Positions 55,501 to 64,000 of a stretch of 64,000 nt of DNA are shown piece by piece. The notes under the pieces are model-generated. The model worked only from the letters and a program-made list of their open reading frames with translations. It did not search any database and was not told where the DNA came from. Within the stretch, counting starts at the first letter, position 1. The number at the start of each line of letters is the position of its first letter. Both the position numbers and the translations under genes were made by a program. Source of the DNA: Thermothielavioides terrestris NRRL 8126 (Eukaryota; Ascomycota; Sordariomycetes; Sordariales; Chaetomiaceae); the NCBI RefSeq assembly GCF_000226115.1, contig NC_016457.1, positions 4,402,001-4,466,000 of the forward strand. Direction: 5' to 3'.

Positions 55501-57949
55501 TCCCGGCTCTCCAGGACATCTGGGGGGTGTGACTGAACGGGAACCGGAAGGGCAGGCTCCTCCCCACTCTCCATCCTGTCTGGGGGGTGCGGAAGTACTC
55601 GAGCATCGCGGCCAGAGTTCGGGTGAGGAGCCCACTGGTGGTCTTTACACTCCAGAACCAACACCGGAGCCGCGCCAGGAACGCCCGGACGGTTTTGGAG
55701 GGAGCGGCCCCCCTGCTGATCACGGTGCTAGCAGTGACAGCAGACCGGTGGGAACTGCATCATCGGAGGCCCCTGATGCAGTTATCGGAGACGCCAGTAG
55801 CAGCGTCGCTGGCGGCACAACTAGGAGTGCCAGCCAGGGCAGCACGACGGCAAGTGCTGCCGCAGTCGATACTCCTAGCAGTGAAGAGGAGGTCGACCGC
55901 CCTGGCGATCAGCCAGAGGCTCCAGACGACTGGGAAGACGCCTCAAACCATGGTTCTCAGCCTGATTCTGGAACACCCGCAGCCACGCCAGCGAGGGAGA
56001 AGCGCAAGTACGTGCGCAAGGTATACGGACCACCAACTCGTTACTCAAGACGGATCCGTAGACAGTCTCCCGGCGGCGGTGCAGGCGGAAGCGGCGGTCT
56101 GGTGTGCTTCGCAGCCCCCATGTACCATGAGGAGAGCATCGACGTACCAGATCAGCACGCGTGGCATTCGTTCAGCCACACATTTTTGGATGACCCTGTA
56201 ATCGCTCTGCAGGAGGGCGACAGCATCCAGCACCGCACATTGCATGCGGTTTTCGCGGCGGCAGTCCGCCAACATCGTGACGCGCGTCCTGGGGCAACGC
56301 CAAGCAGGCCCCGGGTGCATTTTGACGACCTCGCCAAGCTTCCTAAGCGCTGGAGGGATCTCGCCAACCACCCTCAAGGGCCCGAGTTCATCAAAGCGGC
56401 TGAGGAAGAGATTCGCAATCTCGTCAACAGGAAGACATGGCGCAAGATTCGGCGCGAGACCTTCAAAGGAAGACCACTCCCTCTGAAGTGGGTTTTCGTC
56501 TACAAGTTCGATCAGAATGGCAACCTCGAGAAGTGCAAGTCTCGCATCTGCGTTCGAGGCGACCTTCAGGAGCTCACTACTCTGCAAAGCACTTATGCAG
56601 CCACACTCGCAGCGCGCTCGTTCCGCACAATGATGGCTATCGCCGCGCAGTTTGATCTTGAGGTCAAGCAGTTCGACGTAGCGCAGGCGTTCTTGAATGC
56701 GGACCTGCCTGAGGGTGTTGTTTGCGAGATGCCTGAGGGGTTCGAAGAGCCTGGATTTCTTGTGGAACTGCAGAGAGCTCTGTACGGCTTGCGAGAGTCT
56801 CCGTTGCTCTGGTACCGAGAGTTCTCCGGCACACTTCGGAAGCTCGGCCTCACAGCTTCGCCTGAGGAGCCATGCTTGTTCTTCGATCGCCAACGGCGCG
56901 TGCTCGTGCTGTTCTACGTGGACGACTACCTAGTCTTCTACCACAGAGACCACGCGGAGACAGCTCAGAGGATCATCGACGCTCTGAAAGCGAAGTACGA
57001 AGTGCACGAAAAGGGGGACGTGGCTTGGTTCCTGGGCATCAGGGTGATCCGCGACCGCGCGCAACGCAAGATCTGGCTCTGCCTTGACCAGTACATCGAG
57101 AAGATTGCGAAGCGCTTCGGTCTCGCGGATCAAATCACCTTTCCAAGCATCCCTCTCCCTGTAATGGAACTCCGCAAGTTCACTGGCACTGCCACTCGAG
57201 CGCAGATCAGGCTGTTCCAGGAGCTTGTTGGATCGCTACTCTACGCCGCGGTCGTACTGCGCGCGGAGGTCGCGTTCCCGGCATCGTTGCTCTCGCACTT
57301 CCTGACGAACCCCTCGGGGACACACATTGATGCTGCAAAGCATGCAATCTCCTACCTGTTTGGCACGCGCTTCCTCGCTATTCAGTTCGGGGGTGTGCCG
57401 CAGGATGCTGCTCCCACGCAAATCTTGCTCATCGCAGGGGACGCGTCGCATGCGGATGATCCTGATACGCGCAGGTCGTCACAAGGCTATCTCATCTCTC
57501 TGTTCGGTGGGCTCGTTCATTGGAAGGCTGCGCGCCAAGATACAGTCACCACCTCGTCTACGGAGGCGGAGCTCCTCGCTCTGTCCACCGCAGCGCGGGA
57601 GACAATGGCGTTCAAGCGTTTCCTCAGCGACCTGCAACTTGAGCTGGGTGTGCCTTGGACTGTGTTCTGTGACAACACGCAGACCATCCGGCTCGTGGTG
57701 GGAGAGAACGAACGCATCAGCACTCGCCTGCGTCATGTTGACATCCACAACATGTGGCTGCGTCAGGAACACGCGAAGGGATCTTTCGAGGTCGCGTACT
57801 TGCCAACTGCTGAGATGCCTGCAGATGGGCTTACGAAGGTGTTGACTCGCCAGAAGTTCGAGCACTTCAGGGAGCTCCTCAACCTGCAGGATGTGCGTCA
57901 TATGGTGCAGGGAGACGATCAGGGGGACAGGAACGCAAGGCTTGAGTAA
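52580..57949 (+). CDS. copia gag-pol polyprotein, intact
   Basis: One frame of 1789 aa without frameshift or stop. Gag with a W-x2-W-type N-terminus (residues 1-290) and a variant knuckle CPC...H...C near 315. Protease-like region near 441 reads FDNCGAVNLVND, where copia elements usually have DSGA or DTGA. GAG-pre-integrase WHIRSGH (611) and CEVC give the HHCC zinc site. Integrase core: Asp in SWDLFDF (674), Asp in RQDGDTSV, Glu in EPNGGSERAGKE. A Ser/Gly/Pro-rich linker (about 970-1160) follows. RT has WVFVYKFDQNG, VKQFDVAQAFLNA and YVDDYLVF (1446). RNase H has AGDASHAD, SSTEAELLAL, FCDNT and the C-terminal DGLTKVL. It makes the particle, protease, integrase and RT for cDNA synthesis and insertion. 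The upstream leader is 177 nt. Confidence 0.97.
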   Translation: MTLETEKTVTVAVAALPTLDSPKDWPRWISAVRQEANNLRVWHIIDPDTELATEAEMLGLPVQPTQGAARQAVQDRHLQAWHTALQAWKAADPTTRGEEPQSTNPTEEEIRREFLKLCEAFSKSAIDTAAFRAVNKLREMINVSVSDRYAHTAHDIMEAENVTGTRGFIQTLRKIIAPSNSATFTALAEEYATVLARGSQSGVEPRTWILEYMSVLHRARAANIAAVTDATAVTTFLKTVQRRLDPEWATRMLKDISVTEKLGGKGPTLLDLALSLEAILQAEAVVHPKPGAYPVLPGAQNGQKGSQKRKKNRDCPCKPKTFRHWWFPSECRQLRYALTGESLNGVTLPNDAVNAVRQRFAKERWNDLRVELQKLGWKIQNASSNAKTTSSNSGAGPSFPGALQVHAVIDPAIASELEGARGVFASLEFGPHPLSKCILFDNCGAVNLVNDRALLVPGTFVKTSGETVEAGTTSFPISGRGKWIIKNVLNGARGPNTEDLVIDNVAVVEGFHVNIVSERRLRAQGAWYCGLDCTLRWGTLEKSIVLRQLVEKFNLTFLQYNALSSYSDALRVLPRSFAGLVTLSAAVVKNFGRSRPSKDPLPEREDPAALWHIRSGHLSSEALEHLVLNARGVRIRGPRRLECEVCAQAYAEQVISRRPPSKPSPRPFWRVSWDLFDFPRALDGSNWLLVIKDEYSGKLFATPLIRKTHDSVYDELVRFERWVKRQFGLPICKIRQDGDTSVIGIKGYTAYELWAQEQGIDLEVTPSDTKEPNGGSERAGKELITKSLAMLTGAGLPQNLWPESTVAAAYLHGISPSRARNYRSPNEVLDSWFRHWFRWYQPGLVHSLTADLRPNWGGVYAYGCRAYPLTKEREKGIERRAGKVKPRAHIGYLVGYRASNIYRIWVPKLRKVITTRNVTFDERTFYREGEEQLDAQSVAVARKVVELIELPIEPRDAEAVPFGVTDAHEDPVTVPGSPGHLGGVTEREPEGQAPPHSPSCLGGAEVLEHRGQSSGEEPTGGLYTPEPTPEPRQERPDGFGGSGPPADHGASSDSRPVGTASSEAPDAVIGDASSSVAGGTTRSASQGSTTASAAAVDTPSSEEEVDRPGDQPEAPDDWEDASNHGSQPDSGTPAATPAREKRKYVRKVYGPPTRYSRRIRRQSPGGGAGGSGGLVCFAAPMYHEESIDVPDQHAWHSFSHTFLDDPVIALQEGDSIQHRTLHAVFAAAVRQHRDARPGATPSRPRVHFDDLAKLPKRWRDLANHPQGPEFIKAAEEEIRNLVNRKTWRKIRRETFKGRPLPLKWVFVYKFDQNGNLEKCKSRICVRGDLQELTTLQSTYAATLAARSFRTMMAIAAQFDLEVKQFDVAQAFLNADLPEGVVCEMPEGFEEPGFLVELQRALYGLRESPLLWYREFSGTLRKLGLTASPEEPCLFFDRQRRVLVLFYVDDYLVFYHRDHAETAQRIIDALKAKYEVHEKGDVAWFLGIRVIRDRAQRKIWLCLDQYIEKIAKRFGLADQITFPSIPLPVMELRKFTGTATRAQIRLFQELVGSLLYAAVVLRAEVAFPASLLSHFLTNPSGTHIDAAKHAISYLFGTRFLAIQFGGVPQDAAPTQILLIAGDASHADDPDTRRSSQGYLISLFGGLVHWKAARQDTVTTSSTEAELLALSTAARETMAFKRFLSDLQLELGVPWTVFCDNTQTIRLVVGENERISTRLRHVDIHNMWLRQEHAKGSFEVAYLPTAEMPADGLTKVLTRQKFEHFRELLNLQDVRHMVQGDDQGDRNARLE
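55520..55589 (+). other. Two internal copies of the polypurine-tract decamer
   Basis: CTGGGGGGTG occurs at 55520-55529 and 55580-55589, 60 bp apart and in the linker between integrase and RT, identical to the tract next to the 3' LTR. A fourth copy is at 57992-58001, after the pol stop. Confidence 0.75.
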
Positions 57950-58036
57950 AAAACAAACTAAACACAGGAGCGCACGCCGGCGCAAAACAGACTGGGGGGT
58001 GCCCGCACCCGCGAAACAACAAACAACAACGCGGAA

Positions 58037-58950
58037 CTACTTGCCACCCTTCTTCTTCTTGGGAGTCATGGCGGCCAGCACCGCCGCCGCCACACCACGC
58101 GCCAGCGCCTCCGGGTCAAAGCCCGGAGCAGCCTCCTCCTCGCTCTCGTCCTCATCCTCGTCCTCCTCCTCGCTCTCCTCCTTCTTGGCCTTCTTGGCCT
58201 TCTTGGACTTCTTGGTGGGCGCGGCCGCCTTTGCCTTGCCCTTGCCCTTGCCCTTGGCGGGCGCGGGCGCGCGCTCGTCGTCATCGTCGTCGTCATCCTC
58301 GGCGTCGGCGTCCTCGCCCTCCATGGCGAGGAGGGCGCGCAGGGTGGCGCGCAGCGTCTTCTGGTCCTACCACACACAGTCAGACTAGCTCTTTTCCTTT
58401 GTCTTTTCATTTGTACTCACGAGATTGGCCTTGGGCTCCTGGCGCCCCTGCATCAGGGCCAGGAAGTGCTTGGCGGCGGGGAGCACACTCGCGGGGCTGA
58501 TTCATCAGTACCGTGCGCCTTGCAACTGTGCTGACAGACTTACATGGAGCGACACTTCTTGCCGCGCGCACAGCGCGCGCACCGGGCCGCTTTGCCGGGG
58601 GCCTCCCGGCACTCCCCAGAGCTCTTGCCGCGCATGGCGGACTTCAGGCAACCCAGGCAGGGCTGCTCTCTCAGGGCGCCCTCCTCCTCCTCATCCTCCG
58701 AAGAGGAGGAGGAGGAGGAGGGGGGCGCCGCACGCTTGGAGGGGGTCTTCGGCGTGGCGGGGGTCCTGCTGCAAGTGTCAGAGACGCGGATGTACGCGCC
58801 GCGCCAGTCGGGCAGATTGTGGTGTGCTCACTTCTTGCTGGCGCCAGCGCCAGCCTTGGTGGGGGTGGCCGGGAGCGGGGGAGGCTTGTTCTTGGCCGCC
58901 TTGGCGGCGCGGGCCTTCTCGAGAGCGGCGAGGCGAGCAGAGGACGGCAT
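58037..58950 (-). CDS. Antisense four-exon accessory gene of the copia element
   Basis: Four exons, 58950-58832, 58768-58544, 58496-58421 and 58366-58037, encode 249 aa. Introns of 63, 47 and 54 nt have donors GTGAGC, GTAAGT, GTGAGT, branch-like CTGAC/CTGAT, and acceptors TTGCAG (or the next CAG), ATCAG and GGTAG; phases 2, 2 and 0 keep one open frame. Exon 1 is Ala/Lys-rich. Exon 2 has a Ser/Glu run and then a Cys-rich motif, CLGC at its start and RCARCARGKKC at its end (CX2CX12CX9CX2CX5C), probably zinc-binding. Exon 4 has KTLRATLRALLAMEG, an acidic run, a Lys/Ala-rich basic stretch, a second acidic run and a KKKKGGK end. A CAA-rich leader precedes the ATG, and a possible 42-nt 5' UTR intron lies at 59006-59047. 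The gene converges on pol with 87 nt between stops. It shares organisation with the relic at 44092-45102. Function unknown; nucleic-acid or chromatin binding is a guess. Confidence 0.75.
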
Positions 58951-59099
58951 GGTTGTTGTTGTTGATGTTGTTGTTGTTGCTGATGCTGCTGCTGTTGCTC
59001 GCGGTCTGCAGAGGAAGAGTTCGGGAGATGGTTTGAGGCGCACTCACCATGATTAAATACTTCCAGGAGTGCAGCCATCGACCGGCCTGCGGCACTGCG

Positions 59100-59597
59100 G
59101 TATTGTCTGCATGGCGCGAATGCAACAATGGGTAGCAATGGTGGGCGTGCATTCAAGACGTTGGGCAACAAAGGCCACAATGGCACACATGCGAATGATC
59201 GCAATGCTCAATTGCGCAACCTGCACCCACAATCGAGGCGGCACGATTCAAGATACGCGCCTGAATGGAGGATGGGGATGGAACGCGCTGCGCAATTGGG
59301 AACTGCGCACAATGCGATCAATGGCGCTCGCAACAATGCCAACGACAGCGCCCCTGAATGTCAACTTTGGCGCCCCTGGGTCTGACCGCATTCAGCGCAG
59401 CACGCAATTCGCCAACGCACGCGCCACAACGCGTACACAATGGCGCGCGGACAACTTGCACAATGGCGGCGGCTGCGCGCAATGGTGGGATCAATACCGG
59501 AGGCCACAGTTCAATGCGCCTGGCAGTGCGAGCTCCAGAGTCAGTGCCCAGCATGCGTGTTCCACAGACAGCCTCCTGAGAGTCTGTCTGGGGGGTG
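59100..59597. other. CAATG-rich spacer before the 3' LTR
   Basis: About 500 bp between the antisense gene and the 3' LTR. I count roughly eleven CAATG words on plus between 59120 and 59520, often as CAACAATG, CACAATGG or GCAATGG, where well under one would be expected by chance. Open frames here are short and differ in all frames, so I do not call a gene. It would include the promoter of the antisense gene, and the 3' region of the genomic RNA. Confidence 0.55.
59588..59597 (+). other. 3' polypurine tract
   Basis: CTGGGGGGTG immediately upstream of the 3' LTR start (TGTCGCG, 59598), the expected place for the plus-strand DNA primer. Confidence 0.8.
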
Positions 59598-59779
59598 TGT
59601 CGCGTGCTAGTGCACACGTGACTCTATCTGCCAGGCTCCCTGCGCTCAGGGGGCACATGTCAGCTCTGCCCACACATGTATATAGACCTCGGCGCTCCTC
59701 CCACCCAGCTTGAGAGGAGCACCTCTCTCAATACACATGCCTCTGCATCCTGCATGGCCCCACTTCGCTGCTCTTCTCA
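59598..59779 (+). repeat. 3' LTR of the intact copia element
   Basis: 182 bp, identical to 52221-52402 over its whole length, followed by GATAC. Confidence 0.97.
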
Positions 59780-62700
59780 GATACTTATACTTGTAGGCAA
59801 AGGTATAGTTGTATAGGTTGTATAGTGGCGAGCGAAGTAGACGTCTAAGCTTCGTTGGCTCCTTACGAAGGCGCTTGCTATAGTACTGTACTGAGGGTGA
59901 CGTTTAGCTAGATAACGTAGATGATCTTTACGCCTAAAGATGCTTTTGTACTAGAGTATAAGGCATCTCGAGGTAGTTTAGCCTCTTTATAAGTATATAG
60001 ACGAGCGTCTCCTCTTCCTAGAGGTAGGGATCGAGTACTATCTTCTTAAGGGTTGCTTATACCGGTGCTCTAAGGTTCTTGACTAGGTTATTGCCGAGAA
60101 GGCGCTTATAGTCTATCTTGTCTACGAGGGTATCGATAAGCCTTTGTATCGCGGTTGCTTGTAGTATAGCAATCTCTATAATTTTGGCTCTAATATTCTA
60201 CTAGGTCGATATATTGTTAAGATCCTTCGCGAGTGCCGTTGATAGACTTGAAGTAATTGGTTAGTCCTCTAGTCGGAGAGGTAGAACGGCGCTAGGTGCT
60301 AGAAACGTACCTTGTAGCTATTGTCTAAGGTCGCCTATAGGGTCTTATAAGGGTAGTACGCTACTAAACTGTCTATTTAGCGGGAGTTCTACGACCTTGC
60401 GATAGTATATCTAGTACGCTATATCCTTCTTTGACTAAGGTGTAAAGATGATTTAAGCGATAGCGATTACTCCTTCTTCGCTTTAGCTAGGGAGCTAGGC
60501 TTCCTTGAACGCTACTGAGTATATAGCTAGGATCCTAAGTTCTATATCACTAAAGTAGTTGTAGAGATATATAGGTAGGTTATCGAATTTAGGGGTATTA
60601 GGCGTAAATACGTCGTCGGCTTAGAGGACTTCGATCACCTTGTCTTCGTTGTACTCCGAGAGTATAGGCTATATAGGTTCTTAGGTTAGAGACAATAGGT
60701 CTAGAGGAAGCTTATACGTCTTCCCTTCGTTCTACTATAACGAAGGGATTCCTTTAGCGTAGAGCGGGCAATCTTTAAAGGTACTGAGAGTATTCTTGTA
60801 AGCTCCTAACTATAAATGCAATATACGTCGCTATACAACTATCTCGCTATCTCCCTAGTATAGTCGAAGCTAGGGTAGCCTAAACTACGTTTATCCGTCT
60901 AGAAGACGGGGCTAGAGCTTTTGAAGAAAGGCCTATATAAACTCAAAGACGAACTATCTATACTTCTATTCTAAACTTTGCTAAAGGTAGCGGATAATGA
61001 CCTCCTTATATAGCTACGATTAAAGGAACCTATAGACGGACTAGAAAGTAATCTAGACCTTTAATAAGATGTTAATATACGTCTTTGTGCTCTTGAGTAT
61101 AGAGTCGAAGTAGTAAAGCTAGCCTACAACTTGGTCGAAGATCGCAATAGCCTAATGCCTTCTATCGACGAAGCAAAGGAAGACCTAGAAGCGACAATGG
61201 TTGGCAATGACCTTTTGGCTAGATCGGTGGAACTCCTTTGGCGTAGGACTAGTATCCGAGATAGGCTATAAGTAGAACTAGAGATAGTCTTTGTAAAGAC
61301 GAAAGAAAAACTATATAACGTCTAGGATTATCTAGCCCTCTAGCTATTCCTTAGCGAATAGTATACCTTCTACGTCGAAGAGCGAAATACCTATATCTAT
61401 GAAACTAACCTCGAAAAACCGATCTATCGTGTATCTTCCCTCTAGCTAGCCTAGGAATAGGTAGCTTACGATCTTGGGGTTCGCGCTAAGCTAAGGGCTC
61501 TGAATCTAGTTGGGCCGCTAGTTGATTATATTTTATAAGTACTTCTTCGGGGTTAATAGAAATAGAAAAAGCTTAGGACTAGTCTCCCTAGGGTGACTTA
61601 GCATCTTTGAGTCTAGCTCTTGCCCTACGAGGGAGGCGTAATACTTTGTTTAATTACTATCTCTTATAAGCCTCTACGAACCTAGTGGTATATAAAACTT
61701 GAGCTCTCTAAGTAGCTACTTCTATCCTAGGGCAACGGTTATATCGCCCCGAGGTTGTATAGGCCCTATGAAATTGGGAATCCTACAACGACCTATAGCA
61801 ATACTTACGATAGTATATAAAAATTTAGCTCGATAGAAAAGTCGCTCTCTAGATAGAAAGATCTAGACCGATTAAAGCGATTACGAGAAAATCCAAAGTA
61901 CGGTGGGCGAGGCGAAAGAAATGGTTGATTGTAAGAGAGCTAGTAGGAGGATTAAGAAAAAGGGGCGGGCAAGCCTTCGAAGGTAGGAGGGCTACTTAGC
62001 TCTTTCCTAAACTAGGCGAAAGAAAATGGATAAGGCTCGTAGCGTCTACTGATTAGCTAGAAATAAGTATTCGCCCCCTGATTTCTTAAGGCCTTCCTCT
62101 CCTCCTTGCTATCCTAGAAGCATTTTCTTTCTCTAACCTTCTTACCACTTTATTCTAGTGCCTTCGTCTCTCTAGGCAGATTGGGTTCTTAGTAGTCGGG
62201 TCTTCTACTTCCCTTTCGAATTCGTATATAGCTTTTATATACAAATTCGCAACTTAGAAACTATAATGCCAAGTAGCTAGTATACCTACGATATATCGTA
62301 GGAAATCACCGATGAAGTAAGTGACTAGAGGCTATTATTATATAGGATTATAAACCGCTAGATCGATCTCTTGCTTATATTAAAAACAACGATCTTCGTA
62401 GCCTAGAAGTACGTCTAGGTAGTCTAAAGTAAGATAAAGGATTCGCCGATGTCGAAAGATAAGCGTTATATTAACGAATATACTACGATCTTAGTCGAAT
62501 ATAAGGCTATCTATAGTATAATTAAGATCTTCCGACTAAACGTTAGATTACTATATATCCAATAGGTCTTACTAAGCAATTAGTAAGATTAGTGTAGGAT
62601 ATAGCGATCGGTTTATATCGACGATAGGCTAGTTGATATAATTAAATGGTACTGTAATACTTTGGTTCTTTGTCCAATGTTTATAGAGCATTATAATAGC

Positions 62701-64000
62701 GGACTACTTAGGCGTTAGATATATTATCTTACTATATATCTAAACTGAGCTTTAGCTCTCTTAATCTAGGTATAGGGTTGCGAATAAGTGCTATACTTCC
62801 CTTTTGTACTTGCCCTTAGAGTAGAGGAAGACTGACATTTCTATAGCAATAAAGTTCTTTACTAAAGTTATGAACTTTTATATTAACGTTCGACAACTCC
62901 TTTTAGCGAAGATGGGGATATCTATATAATTTGGCCCTTTAATAGCTACGCTTCTTTCACTCCTCTCTTTGCCAATAAGTATACCAACTATATCTAGTCA
63001 GAGAAGGAATATACCTAGACTCGCGTCTATAGGAACAATCAGAAGTACCTAGCTTAGGACTTAATCTCGTAGGGCTACTTTCTATATAATCTGAAGAACG
63101 ATCCTAGGCTGAAGCTATACCTAGAAGAGGTGGGCCAAGAGTGGTTTGTCCTGCTAGAGGATACTATTAGGGAGCAAATAGCGCGATACTAGGCCAACTA
63201 TAAGAGCTTACGTTGCTAAGGGACGGAGACAATGGACAGGGATAGGTAGAGGGTAGGATATAGTCTAGGAGCTTAGCCTATAGATAGTAGATTAAGAGAC
63301 TATATACTCTAATTGTAGATTTTTCTTAGCTTCGGCTTTGGCTCTAAGAAACTCAGTCCTATACAATAGAAACTATTTATCTAGAGGATAGAAGTGAAAA
63401 AAAAAAGGTATAAATGACTATAAAGCTCCTAAGAGTAGGGTTACCCCTTGGGAGGAAAACTTGGATATTAGTAAAAAAGAATAAGGTCTCGAAGGCTAAA
63501 AACGAGTGAAGGATAGTAGATAGACGAAGACTAAGTGAGACGTAGCTAACAGAGATATTATTGGTGAGTAGAAGGCCGATATAACAATGGGTATTAGGAA
63601 GGAAACGTAGCTAAACGCCAGTGAAACTATTAGAGGCGGTAGCTTCTATACCCTTCCCCCTTTCTAGAACATACGTCCCTATACGTCTAGAAGGCCAGTG
63701 TTAAAAACTAGGTGGCTTTCTATAGGGGATTTCAACGATAAGCTCCTAACGAGGTTGCTCCTTCTTTGCCCCCTTCGTAGTCGAGCGAGTCTAGCTAGCC
63801 CAAGGCGCTATAGCACGACTAGGGGTTTCTTCCTTAAGGACCTCTTCCTCTACTATAATCGTAGCGTCCTTTACGACCGTTCGTATAGTTTCCTCCCTTA
63901 GTAGGCCGTCGCTATAAGCGTAATAAGGATCGCTAAGGCGGTGCTATCGACTAGTTAAAGCGTTGTATAGTTCGTTGCTATGAGGAAGCTTAACTAGTTG
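59780..64000. repeat. RIP-mutated repeat, unclassified
   Basis: Continuation of the sequence interrupted by the intact copia element. On minus, about 60900-59790 gives a frame broken only by TAG/TAA (for example RAKIIEIAILQATAIQRL). On plus, from ATG 62262 to about 63240, another such frame includes DPRLKLYLEEVGQEWFVLLE. Neither is recognised. No LTR pair or terminal repeat was found, and the element may extend past the right edge. Confidence 0.6.

Larger units (their letters stand above)
52221..59779 (+). mobile_element. Intact Ty1/copia retrotransposon, 7559 bp, TSD GATAC
   Basis: LTRs of 182 bp (52221-52402, 59598-59779) read as identical base for base. GATAC stands directly before and after. 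The primer site GTTATGAGCCCG (52403) matches the initiator-Met half-tRNA type, and a polypurine tract CTGGGGGGTG (59588-59597) abuts the 3' LTR. A single uninterrupted gag-pol frame and an oppositely transcribed four-exon gene fill the interior. CpA/TpG are normal, unlike the RIP-mutated flanks (52002-52220, 59780 onward) into which it inserted. All cis and trans elements for retrotransposition appear present. Confidence 0.97.

Noticed and set aside
56045..56893. 282-codon minus-strand open frame inside pol
   Set aside because: Unlike the gene at 58037-58950, it overlaps a conserved RT coding region and has no splice structure or motif of its own.

Overview
This window comes from a filamentous ascomycete, most likely a sordariomycete of the Sordariales type. 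The evidence is short GT-AG introns (about 45-80 nt), GC-rich genes with typical fungal orthologues, and long AT-rich blocks bearing the footprint of repeat-induced point mutation (RIP): CpA and TpG are almost absent, TpA is abundant, and decayed frames are broken almost only by TAG/TAA at former Gln/Trp codons, with Cys to Tyr and Asp to Asn changes.

Layout. 1-9826 is a RIP-mutated transposon block: a minus-strand Ty3/gypsy element, and a 2141-bp LTR element (7021-9161, 260-bp LTRs, TSD AAGCG) that split a transposase-like gene. A run of exactly 100 T (9827-9926) separates it from the only gene island, 10.2-25.6 kb. The island holds six genes: an MFS transporter (-), a NAP/Vps75-type histone chaperone (+), a GH76 DFG5/DCW1-type cell-wall enzyme (+), dihydroxyacetone kinase (+), mitochondrial 3-hydroxyisobutyryl-CoA hydrolase (+) and a dolichol kinase (-). 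They are ordinary housekeeping or metabolic genes with no sign of acting as a cluster.

25.85-52.2 kb is nested transposon territory: a 12-bp-period minisatellite, a solo LTR, a Tad-like LINE split by a composite of a short non-autonomous LTR element (B) and a 10.6-kb chromodomain gypsy element (C) that share one TSD, and a minus-strand Ty1/copia element (43596-50559, TSD AACTG). At 52221-59779 lies a fully intact, un-RIPed Ty1/copia element with identical 182-bp LTRs, TSD GATAC and a single 1789-codon gag-pol. 59.8-64.0 kb returns to RIP-mutated repeat.

The most interesting result is that both copia elements, from different families, carry a second gene on the strand opposite gag-pol, between pol and the 3' LTR, and that gene contains introns. 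In the intact element it is a four-exon gene for a 249-aa protein with a Cys-rich motif (CX2CX12CX9CX2CX5C) and acidic/Lys-rich tails. In the RIP-decayed element a three-exon relic keeps the same place, orientation, Cys spacing, a phase-2 intron before the Cys domain, a phase-0 intron after it, and an acidic tract. An antisense gene can keep its introns through retrotransposition because they are not recognised in the genomic RNA. I know of no description of this architecture, but I could not search. Coordinates of decayed elements are exact where LTRs and TSDs define them and approximate elsewhere.
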